Shown here piece by piece: positions 26,493-33,927 of a DNA stretch of 64,000 nucleotides. The notes beneath the pieces were generated by a model. That model did no database searches. It was not told where the DNA came from and saw nothing but the letters and a program-made list of their open reading frames with translations. Position numbers and translations under genes: made by a program. This DNA is from JAJYVT01 sp035534455 (GTDB taxonomy: Bacteria > Actinomycetota > Acidimicrobiia > Acidimicrobiales > RAAP-2). The DNA lies in the NCBI GenBank assembly GCA_035534455.1, contig DATLRV010000032.1, positions 1 through 64,000 of the forward strand, written 5' to 3'. Each line of letters begins with the position of its first letter. The stretch's first letter is position 1.

Positions 26493-26498
26493 AGGCTA
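26493..26498 (-). promoter_or_regulatory. Putative -10 element for mshD
   Basis: Minus-strand TAGCCT, 6 nt before ATG 26486; no ribosome site. Confidence 0.55.
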
Positions 26499-26548
26499 CA
26501 GGGGCCGCCCACGGGCCCCCGATCTCGGGGCGCGCCGCGCCGCGCCGC

Positions 26549-26554
26549 TATCCT
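26549..26554 (+). promoter_or_regulatory. Putative -10 element for nth
   Basis: TATCCT, 7 nt before GTG 26562; sets the start of nth. Confidence 0.55.
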
Positions 26555-26561
26555 CGCTCCG

Positions 26562-27218
26562 GTGGCGGCACCCCGGACCCCGAAGGCTCGAGCCAAGGTG
26601 GTCGTCGCGCGCCTCGCTGCGGCGTACCCCGGCAGCGCGACGGAGCTGTGCGCGCTAGGCCACGACAACCCGTTCCAGCTCCTCGTCGCGACGATCCTCT
26701 CCGCGCAGACGACCGACGCGCGTGTGAACATGGTCACGCCGGCGCTGTTCTCGACCTACCCCGACGCGCCGTCGTTGGCGGGAGCAGACCCCGAGGCGCT
26801 CGAAGAGCTGATCCGCTCGACGGGGTTCTTCCGCTCGAAGGCCAGGAGCCTGCTCGGGATGGCCCGGACGCTCGTGGAGCGCTTCGACGGCCAGGTGCCC
26901 TCAGCTATGGAAGACCTCGTCACCCTTCCCGGCGTCGGGCGCAAGACCGCGAACGTCGTTCGCAGCGTCGCGTTCAGTGAGCCGGGGCTCCCCGTCGACA
27001 CCCACGTCGGCCGGCTGGCCCGACGACTCGGCTTCACGACGTCGCCCGACCCCGAGGTGGTCGAACGGGAGTTGGGCGCCCTCGTCCCGTCAGCGGAATG
27101 GGGCGCGCTCAGCCTCAGACTCATCCTCCATGGCCGCGCCGTGTGCACCGCCCGCGCCCCGCGTTGCGGGACATGCCTGCTCGCAGACGTGTGTCCCTCC
27201 GCGACCGTTCCGGCTTGA
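26562..27218 (+). CDS. nth: Endonuclease III
   Basis: 218 residues. DNA glycosylase/AP lyase removing oxidised pyrimidines. Helix-hairpin-helix LPGVGRKTANVV holds the catalytic Lys, followed by the catalytic Asp in VDTHVGRLARRLG. The [4Fe-4S] cluster ligands are present at the C-terminus as C-x6-C-x2-C-x5-C (CTARAPRCGTCLLADVC). Start GTG 26562 from the TATCCT hexamer; the frame is open much further upstream but that is a shadow of mshD. Confidence 0.95.
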   Translation: MAAPRTPKARAKVVVARLAAAYPGSATELCALGHDNPFQLLVATILSAQTTDARVNMVTPALFSTYPDAPSLAGADPEALEELIRSTGFFRSKARSLLGMARTLVERFDGQVPSAMEDLVTLPGVGRKTANVVRSVAFSEPGLPVDTHVGRLARRLGFTTSPDPEVVERELGALVPSAEWGALSLRLILHGRAVCTARAPRCGTCLLADVCPSATVPA

Positions 27219-27229
27219 CCGCACGGGTG

Positions 27230-27275
27230 ACAGGCAGCCCCCAGGCAGCCGACAGGCAGCCCCCAGGCAGCCACC
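27230..27275 (+). repeat. 22-nt tandem direct repeat
   Basis: Two adjacent copies of GACAGGCAGCCCCCAGGCAG plus CC, just after nth. Each contains two CAGGCAGCC sub-units. Confidence 0.7.
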
Positions 27276-27468
27276 GAGGCATACCACGGCCTGCTCGGCG
27301 TCGACTGGCTCGACGAAGGGCGCACTCGGCGTCAAGTGGCCCCCGACGGACACCCCTGAGGGGGCCCCCGAGGCGTCGCCGTCGAGGTTCTGGATGCGGG
27401 AGAGGTGCGGATCGGGCGTCTTCGTGCCTGAGATTTCGCTTCGACGTCAAAAAAAGTTGCGATAGCAA

Positions 27469-27514
27469 TTGCGTGCACGGGAACTCGTTGTATGATGGCA
27501 GTGGAACCGGTTCC
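27469..27514 (+). promoter_or_regulatory. Promoter with palindromic operator candidate
   Basis: TTGCGT (27469-27474), 16 nt, TATGAT (27491-27496), the best sigma70-type promoter I see in the window. The perfect palindrome GGAACCGGTTCC (27503-27514) covers the expected start site, and a half-site GGTTCC follows at 27523. The VapB-like antitoxin is an obvious candidate for binding; this is inference. Confidence 0.5.
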
Positions 27515-27572
27515 CGCCACCTGGTTCCAGTGAGAGCGCAGCGCCGGGATCCGCCGCCTGGCCACGCTCGGA

Positions 27573-27603
27573 CGACGACGGCGCCCTCAGGGCGTCGTCG
27601 TCG
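27573..27603 (+). terminator. Strong hairpin, possible terminator or sRNA end
   Basis: A 15-bp stem with one G-U pair and almost no loop (arms 27573-27587 and 27589-27603). No T-run follows. It lies about 70 nt downstream of the promoter at 27469-27496. Confidence 0.4.
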
Positions 27604-27641
27604 CGCGTGGGGCCCCCGGCCTTCGGTCATACCCGCGGTGC

Positions 27642-27647
27642 TACCAT
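27642..27647 (+). promoter_or_regulatory. Putative -10 element for the antitoxin gene
   Basis: TACCAT, 6 nt before ATG 27654; leaderless arrangement. Confidence 0.5.
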
Positions 27648-27653
27648 AAGGCG

Positions 27654-27923
27654 ATGGTGACCAAGAGATCGGTGTCGCTTTCCGACGACGTCGCGAAGGC
27701 AGTCGAGATCGCGGCCAAGGAAGACGGTGTCTCGTTCAGCGCGTGGCTGTCCGGCGCGGCAGAGCGTCAGCTGCGCGTACGCCAGGGCCTGCGCGGCGTG
27801 GCGGCGTGGGAGTCCGATGCAGGGCCGCTGAGCGCGGAGGAGCTCGCTGCCGGTGAGGCCCTGCTCGGTCGGTTGCTGTCGGGGGTGTCGGGCATGGCGT
27901 CGAGGGTACGGAGGCGGCCGTGA
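27654..27923 (+). CDS. VapB-like ribbon-helix-helix antitoxin
   Basis: 89 residues. The N-terminus KRSVSLSDDVAKAVEIAAKEDGVSFSAWLSGAAE fits a ribbon-helix-helix DNA-binding unit, followed by a flexible acidic tail (ESDAGPLSAEELAAGEALL) that in this family plugs the toxin active site. ATG 27654 follows TACCAT. It overlaps the toxin GTG by 4 nt, the usual antitoxin-toxin arrangement. Confidence 0.75.
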   Translation: MVTKRSVSLSDDVAKAVEIAAKEDGVSFSAWLSGAAERQLRVRQGLRGVAAWESDAGPLSAEELAAGEALLGRLLSGVSGMASRVRRRP

Positions 27924-28312
27924 CCGCGCGCGAGGGCATCGTCTACGGCGCCGGAGCGCTGCGTGCGGCAGCGCACGGCGACAGGATGCTCTGGGCATTG
28001 CACCGCGCCGCGCTGACGTACGGCATCGTGCCCGTGGTGGCGGTCGGCGCCGTCGCCGAGGCCTACCGCACCGAGCCGCGTGGGGACCGTCTCGACGCGC
28101 TCCTGGCGGGTGCGGAGGTCGAGCCGCTCGGACGCGAGGGCGCACAACGCACGGGAGAGCTGGCAGCGCGCGCCGGCACGGCCGACCTCGTGGCCGTGTC
28201 GACCGCCGAGACGGCCGCTCGGCGCAACGCCGCGATCGTCAACACGAGACAGGCCGCCCTGCGTGCCGCGACGTCGGTGTTGGGGCACGACCTCGTGCAG
28301 TACGGGGTCTGA
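27920..28312 (+). CDS. PIN-domain VapC-like toxin, probably catalytically degenerate
   Basis: 130 residues of PIN-fold shape: IVYGAGALRAAAHGDRMLWALHRAAL, then GIVPVVAVGAVAEAYR and a C-terminal ADLVAVSTAETAARRNAAIVNT. Related actinobacterial PIN toxins read YDAGAL, a DVVDA segment and VVTSD at these places. Here the first Asp is Gly, the second Asp of the middle motif is replaced and the last Asp is absent. Most of the metal-binding acidic set is therefore missing, and RNase activity is doubtful. The frame is intact. Comparison is from memory of the family, not from an alignment. Confidence 0.65.
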   Translation: MTAREGIVYGAGALRAAAHGDRMLWALHRAALTYGIVPVVAVGAVAEAYRTEPRGDRLDALLAGAEVEPLGREGAQRTGELAARAGTADLVAVSTAETAARRNAAIVNTRQAALRAATSVLGHDLVQYGV

Positions 28313-28328
28313 GGCCGCGCCGGACGGA

Positions 28329-28388
28329 CGGCGCCATGCGGCGCCCGGCGCCATGCGGCGCCCGGCGCCATGCGGCCCGGCGCCACCG
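28329..28388. repeat. 17-nt tandem repeat CGGCGCCATGCGGCGCC
   Basis: Three and a half copies between the toxin gene and a convergent small gene. The unit contains GGCGCC twice around ATGC, so each can fold. A related stretch (GGCGCCATGCGGCG) recurs at 41131-41144 before trpC. Confidence 0.8.
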
Positions 28389-28394
28389 GCGGGT

Positions 28395-28598
28395 TCACGA
28401 ACGCCGGCTTCCCCCTTCCGACGACGCACGACCGAGTCGGCGCAGGGCCGCACGGAGGTCCCGCTCGACCGTGAACAGCGCGGCAGCGAGGTCGGGGTCC
28501 TCTCCGTCGCGTGCGCGCTCAGCGAGCGCGGTCACCCGCTGGGTCAGCTCCGTGAGCGTCGAGGTGATCGAGGAGAGCTCGGCGCGCGCTGTGGCCAT
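28395..28598 (-). CDS. Small coiled-coil protein of unknown function
   Basis: 67 residues from ATG 28598, nearly all helical with heptad spacing (SSITSTLTELTQRVTALAERA) and a basic tail. A CAAGAT hexamer lies 6 nt upstream of the ATG on the minus strand, supporting this start over GTG 28646. Divergent from hisD. No function known. Confidence 0.55.
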   Translation of the reverse strand: MATARAELSSITSTLTELTQRVTALAERARDGEDPDLAAALFTVERDLRAALRRLGRASSEGGSRRS

Positions 28599-28681
28599 CC
28601 CCGCATCTTGCCGTGGTCCGTCCGCCGACCGCGCGCCCGGGGGCACCGCTGCCTTGCCGGAGACGGTGACCCCAGCCCCGG

Positions 28682-28718
28682 TAGCATCGTGGGCGTCGTG
28701 ATGGCGGAACCGTGCTGA
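28682..28718 (+). promoter_or_regulatory. hisD promoter hexamer and short leader frame
   Basis: TAGCAT (28682-28687), then a mini-frame GTG-ATG-GCG-GAA-CCG-TGC-TGA (28698-28718) whose stop overlaps the hisD GTG at 28712. It could couple translation to hisD. There is no His codon run, so it is not a classical his attenuator. Confidence 0.35.
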
Positions 28719-30070
28719 CCAGGATCGACGTCCGCGGCCGCCGAGGCAGGGCGCTCGCCGAGGCGCTCCCTCGCCCCGACGACCCTGGCCGCGGCGAGCG
28801 TGACGTGGTGTCGTCGATCATCGAGCGCGTGCGGCGCCAGGGCGACCGCGCGCTCGTCGAGCTCACTCGCGAGCTCGACGGGATCGAGGTGGCGCGTCTG
28901 GCGGTGCCCAGCGCCGACATCCACGAGGCACTCGCCCGGATCCCCGAAGAGCTCCGTCAGGCCCTGCTCGTCGCGCACCGCAACATCGCCGCCTACCACG
29001 CACACGAGATGTCCACCGTGCCGGACTTCGTCGCGCACGGGATCCGCGTACGCCACCTCATCCGTCCCGTCGAGCGGGTGGGGTGCTACGCGCCCGGGGG
29101 CCGGGCGCGCTATCCGTCGACGGTCCTCATGTGCGCGGTGCCCGCCAGGGTCGCAGGGGTCGAACAGGTCGCGCTCTGCGTGCCCCCGAGACGCGATGGC
29201 ACGGTCGACGACGCCACCCTGGCTGCGGCTGCGCTCGCCGGGGTGGACGAGGTGTACGCGGTCGGCGGCGCCCAGGCGATTGCCGCCATGGCCTACGGGA
29301 CCGAGACGGTGCGGCCCGTCGACGTGGTGGTCGGCCCGGGGAACCGATACGTGGCAGAGGCGAAGCGCCAGGTCGCAGGCACGGTCGGCGTGGCCTCGGC
29401 CTTTGCAGGGCCCTCCGAGGTCGTGGTGGTCGCGGCGCCCGAGACGCCGGTCGCCTTCGCAGCCATCGACCTCGCCGTCCAGGCCGAGCACGGTCCCGAC
29501 GGCTTGGCGTGGCTCGTGACGTGGTCCGAGGCGACCGCGACCGCGGTGGAGGCGGCGCTCCGGGAGATCGTCGAGCGCTCCGAACGCAGGGAGGACCTCG
29601 AGGCAACGCTTGCGAGCGGGGGGTACACGTGCCTCGTGGACGGCCCCGAGCACGCGATGGACGTGGCGAACGTCGTCGCACCCGAGCACCTCGAGCTGCT
29701 CTTCGACGGGGCGGAACGGCTGCTCGAGCGGATCTGGTCGGCGGGCGCCGTCTTCTGCGGCCCGTGGTCGCCGGCGAGCCTCGGCGACTATGTCGCGGGT
29801 CCGAACCACGTCCTGCCGACGAACCGAACGGCGCGGTTCTCCTCTGCGCTCCGAGCGGACGACTTCCGCCGGCACCTCCACTCCGTGAGCGCCGAGCCGG
29901 CAGCGCTCGAGACACTCGGCCCCGCGGCCGAGACCCTGGCGGTGACCGAGGGTCTCCCGGCGCATGCGGCATCGATCGCGCTGCGCCGCGCGGCGCTCGA
30001 GGCCGCGCAGCCGGCGGGAGAGGGACACCGGGAAGCCGACGGCGCGCTCGAGCCGGCGGCGGAGCGGTGA
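28712..30070 (+). CDS. hisD: Histidinol dehydrogenase
   Basis: 452 residues. Oxidises L-histidinol to L-histidine in two NAD-dependent steps. Family stretches: GCYAPGGRARYPSTVLMCAVPA, GAQAIAAMAYGTETV, VVGPGNRYVAEAKRQV, the Zn-site segment VQAEHGPDG and APEHLELL. First gene of hisD-hisB-hisH-hisA-hisF; the GTG start overlaps the end of a 7-codon leader frame. hisC, which usually follows hisD, is not in the window. Confidence 0.97.
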   Translation: MLTRIDVRGRRGRALAEALPRPDDPGRGERDVVSSIIERVRRQGDRALVELTRELDGIEVARLAVPSADIHEALARIPEELRQALLVAHRNIAAYHAHEMSTVPDFVAHGIRVRHLIRPVERVGCYAPGGRARYPSTVLMCAVPARVAGVEQVALCVPPRRDGTVDDATLAAAALAGVDEVYAVGGAQAIAAMAYGTETVRPVDVVVGPGNRYVAEAKRQVAGTVGVASAFAGPSEVVVVAAPETPVAFAAIDLAVQAEHGPDGLAWLVTWSEATATAVEAALREIVERSERREDLEATLASGGYTCLVDGPEHAMDVANVVAPEHLELLFDGAERLLERIWSAGAVFCGPWSPASLGDYVAGPNHVLPTNRTARFSSALRADDFRRHLHSVSAEPAALETLGPAAETLAVTEGLPAHAASIALRRAALEAAQPAGEGHREADGALEPAAER

Positions 30071-30717
30071 GCGCGCCGACGGCGCGCGGGCGGCCCGGAG
30101 GACCCGGGAGTCCGCGCCGCGCGGAGCGCCGTCGCGCGACGAAGGAGACCGACGTCGAGGTGGTGCTCGACGTGGACGGCTCCGGCCGGGCGGACGTCGC
30201 CACGGGCCTGCCCTTCTTCGACCACATGGTCGCCCAGCTCGCCGCGCATGGCGGCATCGACCTCGTCGTGCGCGCGGCGGGTGACCTCGAGGTCGACGCG
30301 CACCACACCGTGGAGGACGTCGGGATCCTCCTCGGCACCTGCTTGGCGCACGCGCTCGGCGACAAGGCGGGGGTCCGGCGGTTCGCGTCGCTCTCGCTCC
30401 CTCTCGACGAGGCGCTCGTCGACGTGGCGCTGGACCTGTCCGGCCGGGCGTACCTCGCGTACGACGTCCCGTTCGCCCCCGACACGCCCGGTCTCGGCTC
30501 GCCGCCGTTCGATCCGCAGCTCGCAGAGGAGTTCTGGCGAGCGTTCGTCACCGCTTCCGGGGTCACGCTCCACGTGCATCGCCGCTCGGGACGCAACACG
30601 CACCACGTTGTCGAAGCGGTCTTCAAGGGCGTGGCACGGGCACTTCGCGACGCGGTCCGTGTGGAGGGCGACGACGTGCCGTCGACGAAGGGCACGCTCT
30701 CGCCACCGCCGCAGTGA
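30067..30717 (+). CDS. hisB: Imidazoleglycerol-phosphate dehydratase
   Basis: 216 residues, monofunctional (no phosphatase domain). Dehydrates IGP to imidazole-acetol phosphate. Metal-binding motifs FFDHMVAQLAAHGGIDL, DAHHTVEDVGI and NTHHVVEAVFKG contain the His pairs expected for the Mn sites. GTG 30067 overlaps the hisD stop (GTGA); the first 30 residues are basic and variable. Confidence 0.96.
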   Translation: MSAPTARGRPGGPGSPRRAERRRATKETDVEVVLDVDGSGRADVATGLPFFDHMVAQLAAHGGIDLVVRAAGDLEVDAHHTVEDVGILLGTCLAHALGDKAGVRRFASLSLPLDEALVDVALDLSGRAYLAYDVPFAPDTPGLGSPPFDPQLAEEFWRAFVTASGVTLHVHRRSGRNTHHVVEAVFKGVARALRDAVRVEGDDVPSTKGTLSPPPQ

Positions 30718-31340
30718 CCACGAGCGCACCCCCCGGCACGATCGCGGTGCTCGACTACGGCATCGGCAACCTGAGGTCGGCCGAGCGCGCGCTCAGCCAC
30801 GTCGGGGCGGCGGCTCGCCTCGTCACCGACCCGAGCGACGTCGAGGGGGCGTCGGGGGTCGTGCTTCCGGGCGTCGGGTCCTTCGGCCCGTGCGCGGCCG
30901 CCCTCGCTGCCACCGGACTCGGCGCCGCCGCGCGCCGGGCGATCGACGCCGGCGTCCCCTTTCTCGGGATCTGCGTGGGCTTCCAGCTCCTCTACGACGG
31001 CTCGGAGGAGGCCCCCGGCGTGCCGGGTCTCGGCCTCTTCCCAGGGACGGTCCGGCGGCTGTCGGGGAAGGTCAAGGTTCCCCAGATGCAGTGGAACGTG
31101 CTCAGGCCGCGCCGTCGGTCAGGGCTCTTCGAGGGGCTGGGCGACGCGCCCTGGGTGTACTTCGTCCACTCGTACGCGCCCGAGGAAGGTCCCGAGACCG
31201 CCGCCACGTGTGAGTACGGCGGGACCGTCGCCGCCGCCGCAGAGAGCGGCGCCCTGTGGGGCACCCAGTTCCACCCCGAGAAGTCCGGGGCCACGGGTCT
31301 CGCCATGCTGTCCAACTTCGTGGCGCGCTGCGGGGCCTGA
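30714..31340 (+). CDS. hisH: Imidazole glycerol phosphate synthase, glutaminase subunit
   Basis: 208 residues. Class I glutamine amidotransferase feeding ammonia to HisF. Nucleophile Cys in FLGICVGFQLL, His-Glu in GTQFHPEKSG; oxyanion region LPGVGSFGP. GTG start in a 4-nt overlap with hisB. hisA follows after 24 nt. Confidence 0.96.
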   Translation: MTTSAPPGTIAVLDYGIGNLRSAERALSHVGAAARLVTDPSDVEGASGVVLPGVGSFGPCAAALAATGLGAAARRAIDAGVPFLGICVGFQLLYDGSEEAPGVPGLGLFPGTVRRLSGKVKVPQMQWNVLRPRRRSGLFEGLGDAPWVYFVHSYAPEEGPETAATCEYGGTVAAAAESGALWGTQFHPEKSGATGLAMLSNFVARCGA

Positions 31341-31364
31341 CACTTCGGAGACGAGGACGCGGAC

Positions 31365-32129
31365 ATGGACCTCTTCTGTGCGATCGACGTGATGGCGGGC
31401 CGCGCGGTGCGCCTCGTGAACGGCGAGTTCGGCGCCGCAGAGAACTTCGGGGACCCGCTCGAGCTCGCGGCGCGCTTCTCGGGTGCGGGTGCGTCGTGGC
31501 TGCACGTGGTGGACCTCGACGCCGCGCGCACCGGTGCGCGCACCAACCGCGACGTCGTCCTCTCGGTGATCGCCGCCGCGCACCGAGCCGGCACGCGCGT
31601 CGAGACCGGGGGCGGCGTGCGCGACGAGCGCGCGCTCGACGAGCTCGTCGCGGCGGGCGCCGACCGCGTGGTCCTCGGTACCGCCGCGATCGAGGACCCG
31701 GCGCGCGTCGTCGGGCTCGCCGAGCGGCACCCCGGTCGGGTCGCCGTCGGCCTCGACTACCGGCGCGGGCCCGACGGCACGCCGGACCTGGCGCTGCGGG
31801 GATGGACCGAGAGCTCCGGCGCAACGCCGGCCTTGCTCGTCGACGCGTGGGCGCACGCGCCGCTCGCGGCGCTGGTGGTCACCGCGATCGAGCGGGACGG
31901 GACGCGCACGGGACCCGACCTCGAAGGCCTCTCCGACGTCCTCGACGCGACCGCGCTCCCGGTGGTCGCGTCCGGCGGGGTCGGGCGCGTCGCGGACCTC
32001 TTGGACCTCGCCCGGCTGCGGTCGCCGAGAGCGGGCCGGCACGTCCGCGGGGTGGTGGTCGGCCGTGCGCTCGTGGACGGCTCAGTGGACGTGGAGGAGG
32101 CGGTCGCCTCGTGCGCAGCGTGCGGGTGA
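31365..32129 (+). CDS. hisA: Phosphoribosylformimino-AICAR-phosphate isomerase
   Basis: 254 residues, beta/alpha barrel. Isomerises ProFAR to PRFAR. Catalytic Asp residues in CAIDVMAGRAVRL and VTAIERDGTRTGPD; phosphate-binding GGGVRD and ASGGVGRVADL. In Streptomyces and mycobacteria the homologue PriA also does the TrpF reaction. Here a separate trpF lies 10 kb away, so this protein need only act in histidine synthesis. Purine-rich GAGACGAGGACG before the ATG. Confidence 0.92.
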   Translation: MDLFCAIDVMAGRAVRLVNGEFGAAENFGDPLELAARFSGAGASWLHVVDLDAARTGARTNRDVVLSVIAAAHRAGTRVETGGGVRDERALDELVAAGADRVVLGTAAIEDPARVVGLAERHPGRVAVGLDYRRGPDGTPDLALRGWTESSGATPALLVDAWAHAPLAALVVTAIERDGTRTGPDLEGLSDVLDATALPVVASGGVGRVADLLDLARLRSPRAGRHVRGVVVGRALVDGSVDVEEAVASCAACG

Positions 32130-32869
32130 TCCCCTGTCTCGATGTGACGGGTGGTCGTGTGGTGAAGGGCGTGCGCTTCGTCGACCTCGTCGACTCGGGC
32201 GACCCGGTGGAGCTCGCCGCCCGCTACGACGCCGAGGGAGCGGACGAGCTCACCTTTCTCGACATCACCGCGTCGTCCGAGGGCCGCGAGACGATGCTCG
32301 CCGTCGTCGCGCGCACCGCGGACCAGGTCTTCATCCCTTTCACCGTGGGTGGCGGCGTGCGTACGGTGAAGGACGCGCGACGGCTTCTGCGCGCGGGTGC
32401 CGACAAGGTGGCCGTGAACACCGCGGCGCTCGAGCGACCCGTGCTCGTCTCGGAGCTCGCCGACGAGTTCGGCGCGCAGTGCGTCGTGGTGGCCCTCGAC
32501 GCGACGCGGACCCGCCCCGGCGCGTGGGAGGTCTGCACCCACGGCGGGCGGCGTCCGACGGGGGTCGACGCGGTCGGTTGGGCCGAGCACGCAGCCTCCC
32601 TCGGTGCGGGAGAGCTCCTGTTGACCTCGATGGACCGCGACGGCACGCGCGACGGCTACGACCTCGGCCTCGTGCGGCGCGTCGCCGACGCGGTCGGCGT
32701 GCCGGTCGTGGCCTCCGGGGGGGTGGGGACGCTCGAGCACCTCGCAGAGGGCGCCGCCGCGGGTGCCGACGCCCTGCTCGCCGCCTCGATCTTCCACCGG
32801 CGCGAGCACACGATCTCCGACGCCAAGGCGTACCTCGCAGCTTGCGGCGTGACGGTGCGTCCGGCCTGA
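32111..32869 (+). CDS. hisF: Imidazole glycerol phosphate synthase, cyclase subunit
   Basis: 252 residues from GTG 32111, overlapping hisA by 19 nt (GTG 32120 is also possible). Uses HisH ammonia to form IGP and AICAR. Catalytic Asp residues in IPCLDVTGGRVVKGV and SMDRDGTRDGYDL; FTVGGGVRT and ASGGVGTLEHL bind phosphate. Last gene of the his cluster. Confidence 0.96.
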   Translation: MRSVRVIPCLDVTGGRVVKGVRFVDLVDSGDPVELAARYDAEGADELTFLDITASSEGRETMLAVVARTADQVFIPFTVGGGVRTVKDARRLLRAGADKVAVNTAALERPVLVSELADEFGAQCVVVALDATRTRPGAWEVCTHGGRRPTGVDAVGWAEHAASLGAGELLLTSMDRDGTRDGYDLGLVRRVADAVGVPVVASGGVGTLEHLAEGAAAGADALLAASIFHRREHTISDAKAYLAACGVTVRPA

Positions 32870-32978
32870 GCGCGACGCGCGTCGGGGTCGCCCCGGCGAC
32901 GCCCGTGCGATGGGCGGGACGTCATGCATGTCCGACGCGCGAGGGCGCGCAGCGCGCCGCGCCCCCCGGCAGCGGCTC

Positions 32979-32984
32979 TACGGT
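32979..32984 (+). promoter_or_regulatory. Putative -10 element for the aldo/keto reductase
   Basis: TACGGT, 6 nt before ATG 32991. Confidence 0.5.
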
Positions 32985-32990
32985 GGGCCT

Positions 32991-33899
32991 ATGACCGAAC
33001 CCGAGTCCGCAGTGCGCGCCGGCATGCCCGGCGGCCGTGCCGTCCTCGCCGGGCGCGACGTCCCCCGTATGGGGTTCGGCGCGATGCAGCTCCCCGGGCC
33101 GGGCGTGCTCGGGCCGCCCGCCGACCGCGCGCAGGCGCTCGCCGTCCTGCGGCGTGCGGTCGAGCTCGGGGTCCGCCACGTCGACACCGCCCAGTACTAC
33201 GGGCCCGACGTGTCGAACGAGCTGATCGCCGCGGCCCTCCGCCCGTATCCGGCGGACCTGGTGCTCGTTTCGAAGGTCGGGGCTCGCCGGGACGAACGGG
33301 GAGCCTGGCTGGAGGCCCAGCGCCCCGAGGAGCTCCGCGCCGGCGTCGAGGCCAACCTCCGGTCGCTCCGGATCGAGCAGGTGCCCGTCGTCAACCTGCG
33401 GCGCCAACCCGACGCCGACGTGCCGTTCGCCGAACAGGTCGACGCCATGGTGGCGCTCTGTGGCGCCGGGCTCGTCGGTGCGATGGGGCTCAGCAACGTC
33501 ACCCTCGAGCAGTACCGACAGGCCCGTTCCGTGACCGACGTGGCGTGCGTGCAGAACCCGTACAACCTCACCCAGCGTGGCGAACAACCGCTGCTCGAGG
33601 CCTGTGCGGCGGACGGCGTCCCCTTCGTGCCGTTCTTCCCCCTGGGGTCCGCCTTCGGCTCTGACAACCCCGTGCTCGGCCACCCCGAGGTGCGCGCCGC
33701 CGCAGACGACCTCGGCGCCACGCCGGCCCAGGTCGCGCTGGCATGGCTCTTGCACCAGAGCCCGTCCGTGCTCCTGATCCCCGGCACGTCGTCGGTGGCC
33801 CACCTCGAGGAGAACGTGGCCGCCGCCGACCTCGTCCTCGACGAGGACCTGCTCCGCGCGTTGGACGCCGCAGGGCAGGGCGGCGCCGCGGTCGGCTAG
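32991..33899 (+). CDS. Aldo/keto reductase family oxidoreductase
   Basis: 302 residues, beta/alpha barrel. Catalytic Asp and Tyr in HVDTAQYYG and Lys in VLVSKVGARRD; the usual active-site His position reads VVNLRRQPD, so Asn replaces His, as in a known subgroup of bacterial AKRs. NADPH-binding IPGTSSVAHLEENVAAADL at the C-terminus. Substrate unknown. ATG 32991 follows the TACGGT hexamer. Confidence 0.9.
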   Translation: MTEPESAVRAGMPGGRAVLAGRDVPRMGFGAMQLPGPGVLGPPADRAQALAVLRRAVELGVRHVDTAQYYGPDVSNELIAAALRPYPADLVLVSKVGARRDERGAWLEAQRPEELRAGVEANLRSLRIEQVPVVNLRRQPDADVPFAEQVDAMVALCGAGLVGAMGLSNVTLEQYRQARSVTDVACVQNPYNLTQRGEQPLLEACAADGVPFVPFFPLGSAFGSDNPVLGHPEVRAAADDLGATPAQVALAWLLHQSPSVLLIPGTSSVAHLEENVAAADLVLDEDLLRALDAAGQGGAAVG

Positions 33900-33927
33900 G
33901 TCGTGTCCCGCCGCCCCGGCCAGGGCG

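Larger units (their letters stand above)
27219..27653. other. 435-nt intergenic region with repeats, promoter-like site and hairpin
   Basis: No convincing coding frame. It holds a 22-nt direct repeat (27230-27275), a locally AT-rich patch (27430-27500) unlike its surroundings, a good sigma70-type promoter (TTGCGT, 16 nt, TATGAT), a 12-nt perfect palindrome at the expected transcript start, and a long hairpin at 27573-27603. The VapBC-like pair follows. Confidence 0.6.

Noticed and set aside
28329..28388. CRISPR array
   Set aside because: Units of 17 nt follow each other without spacers.
32873..32884. CGACGCGCGTCG palindrome after hisF
   Set aside because: Short and of a kind expected by chance at this GC; no loop or T-run.
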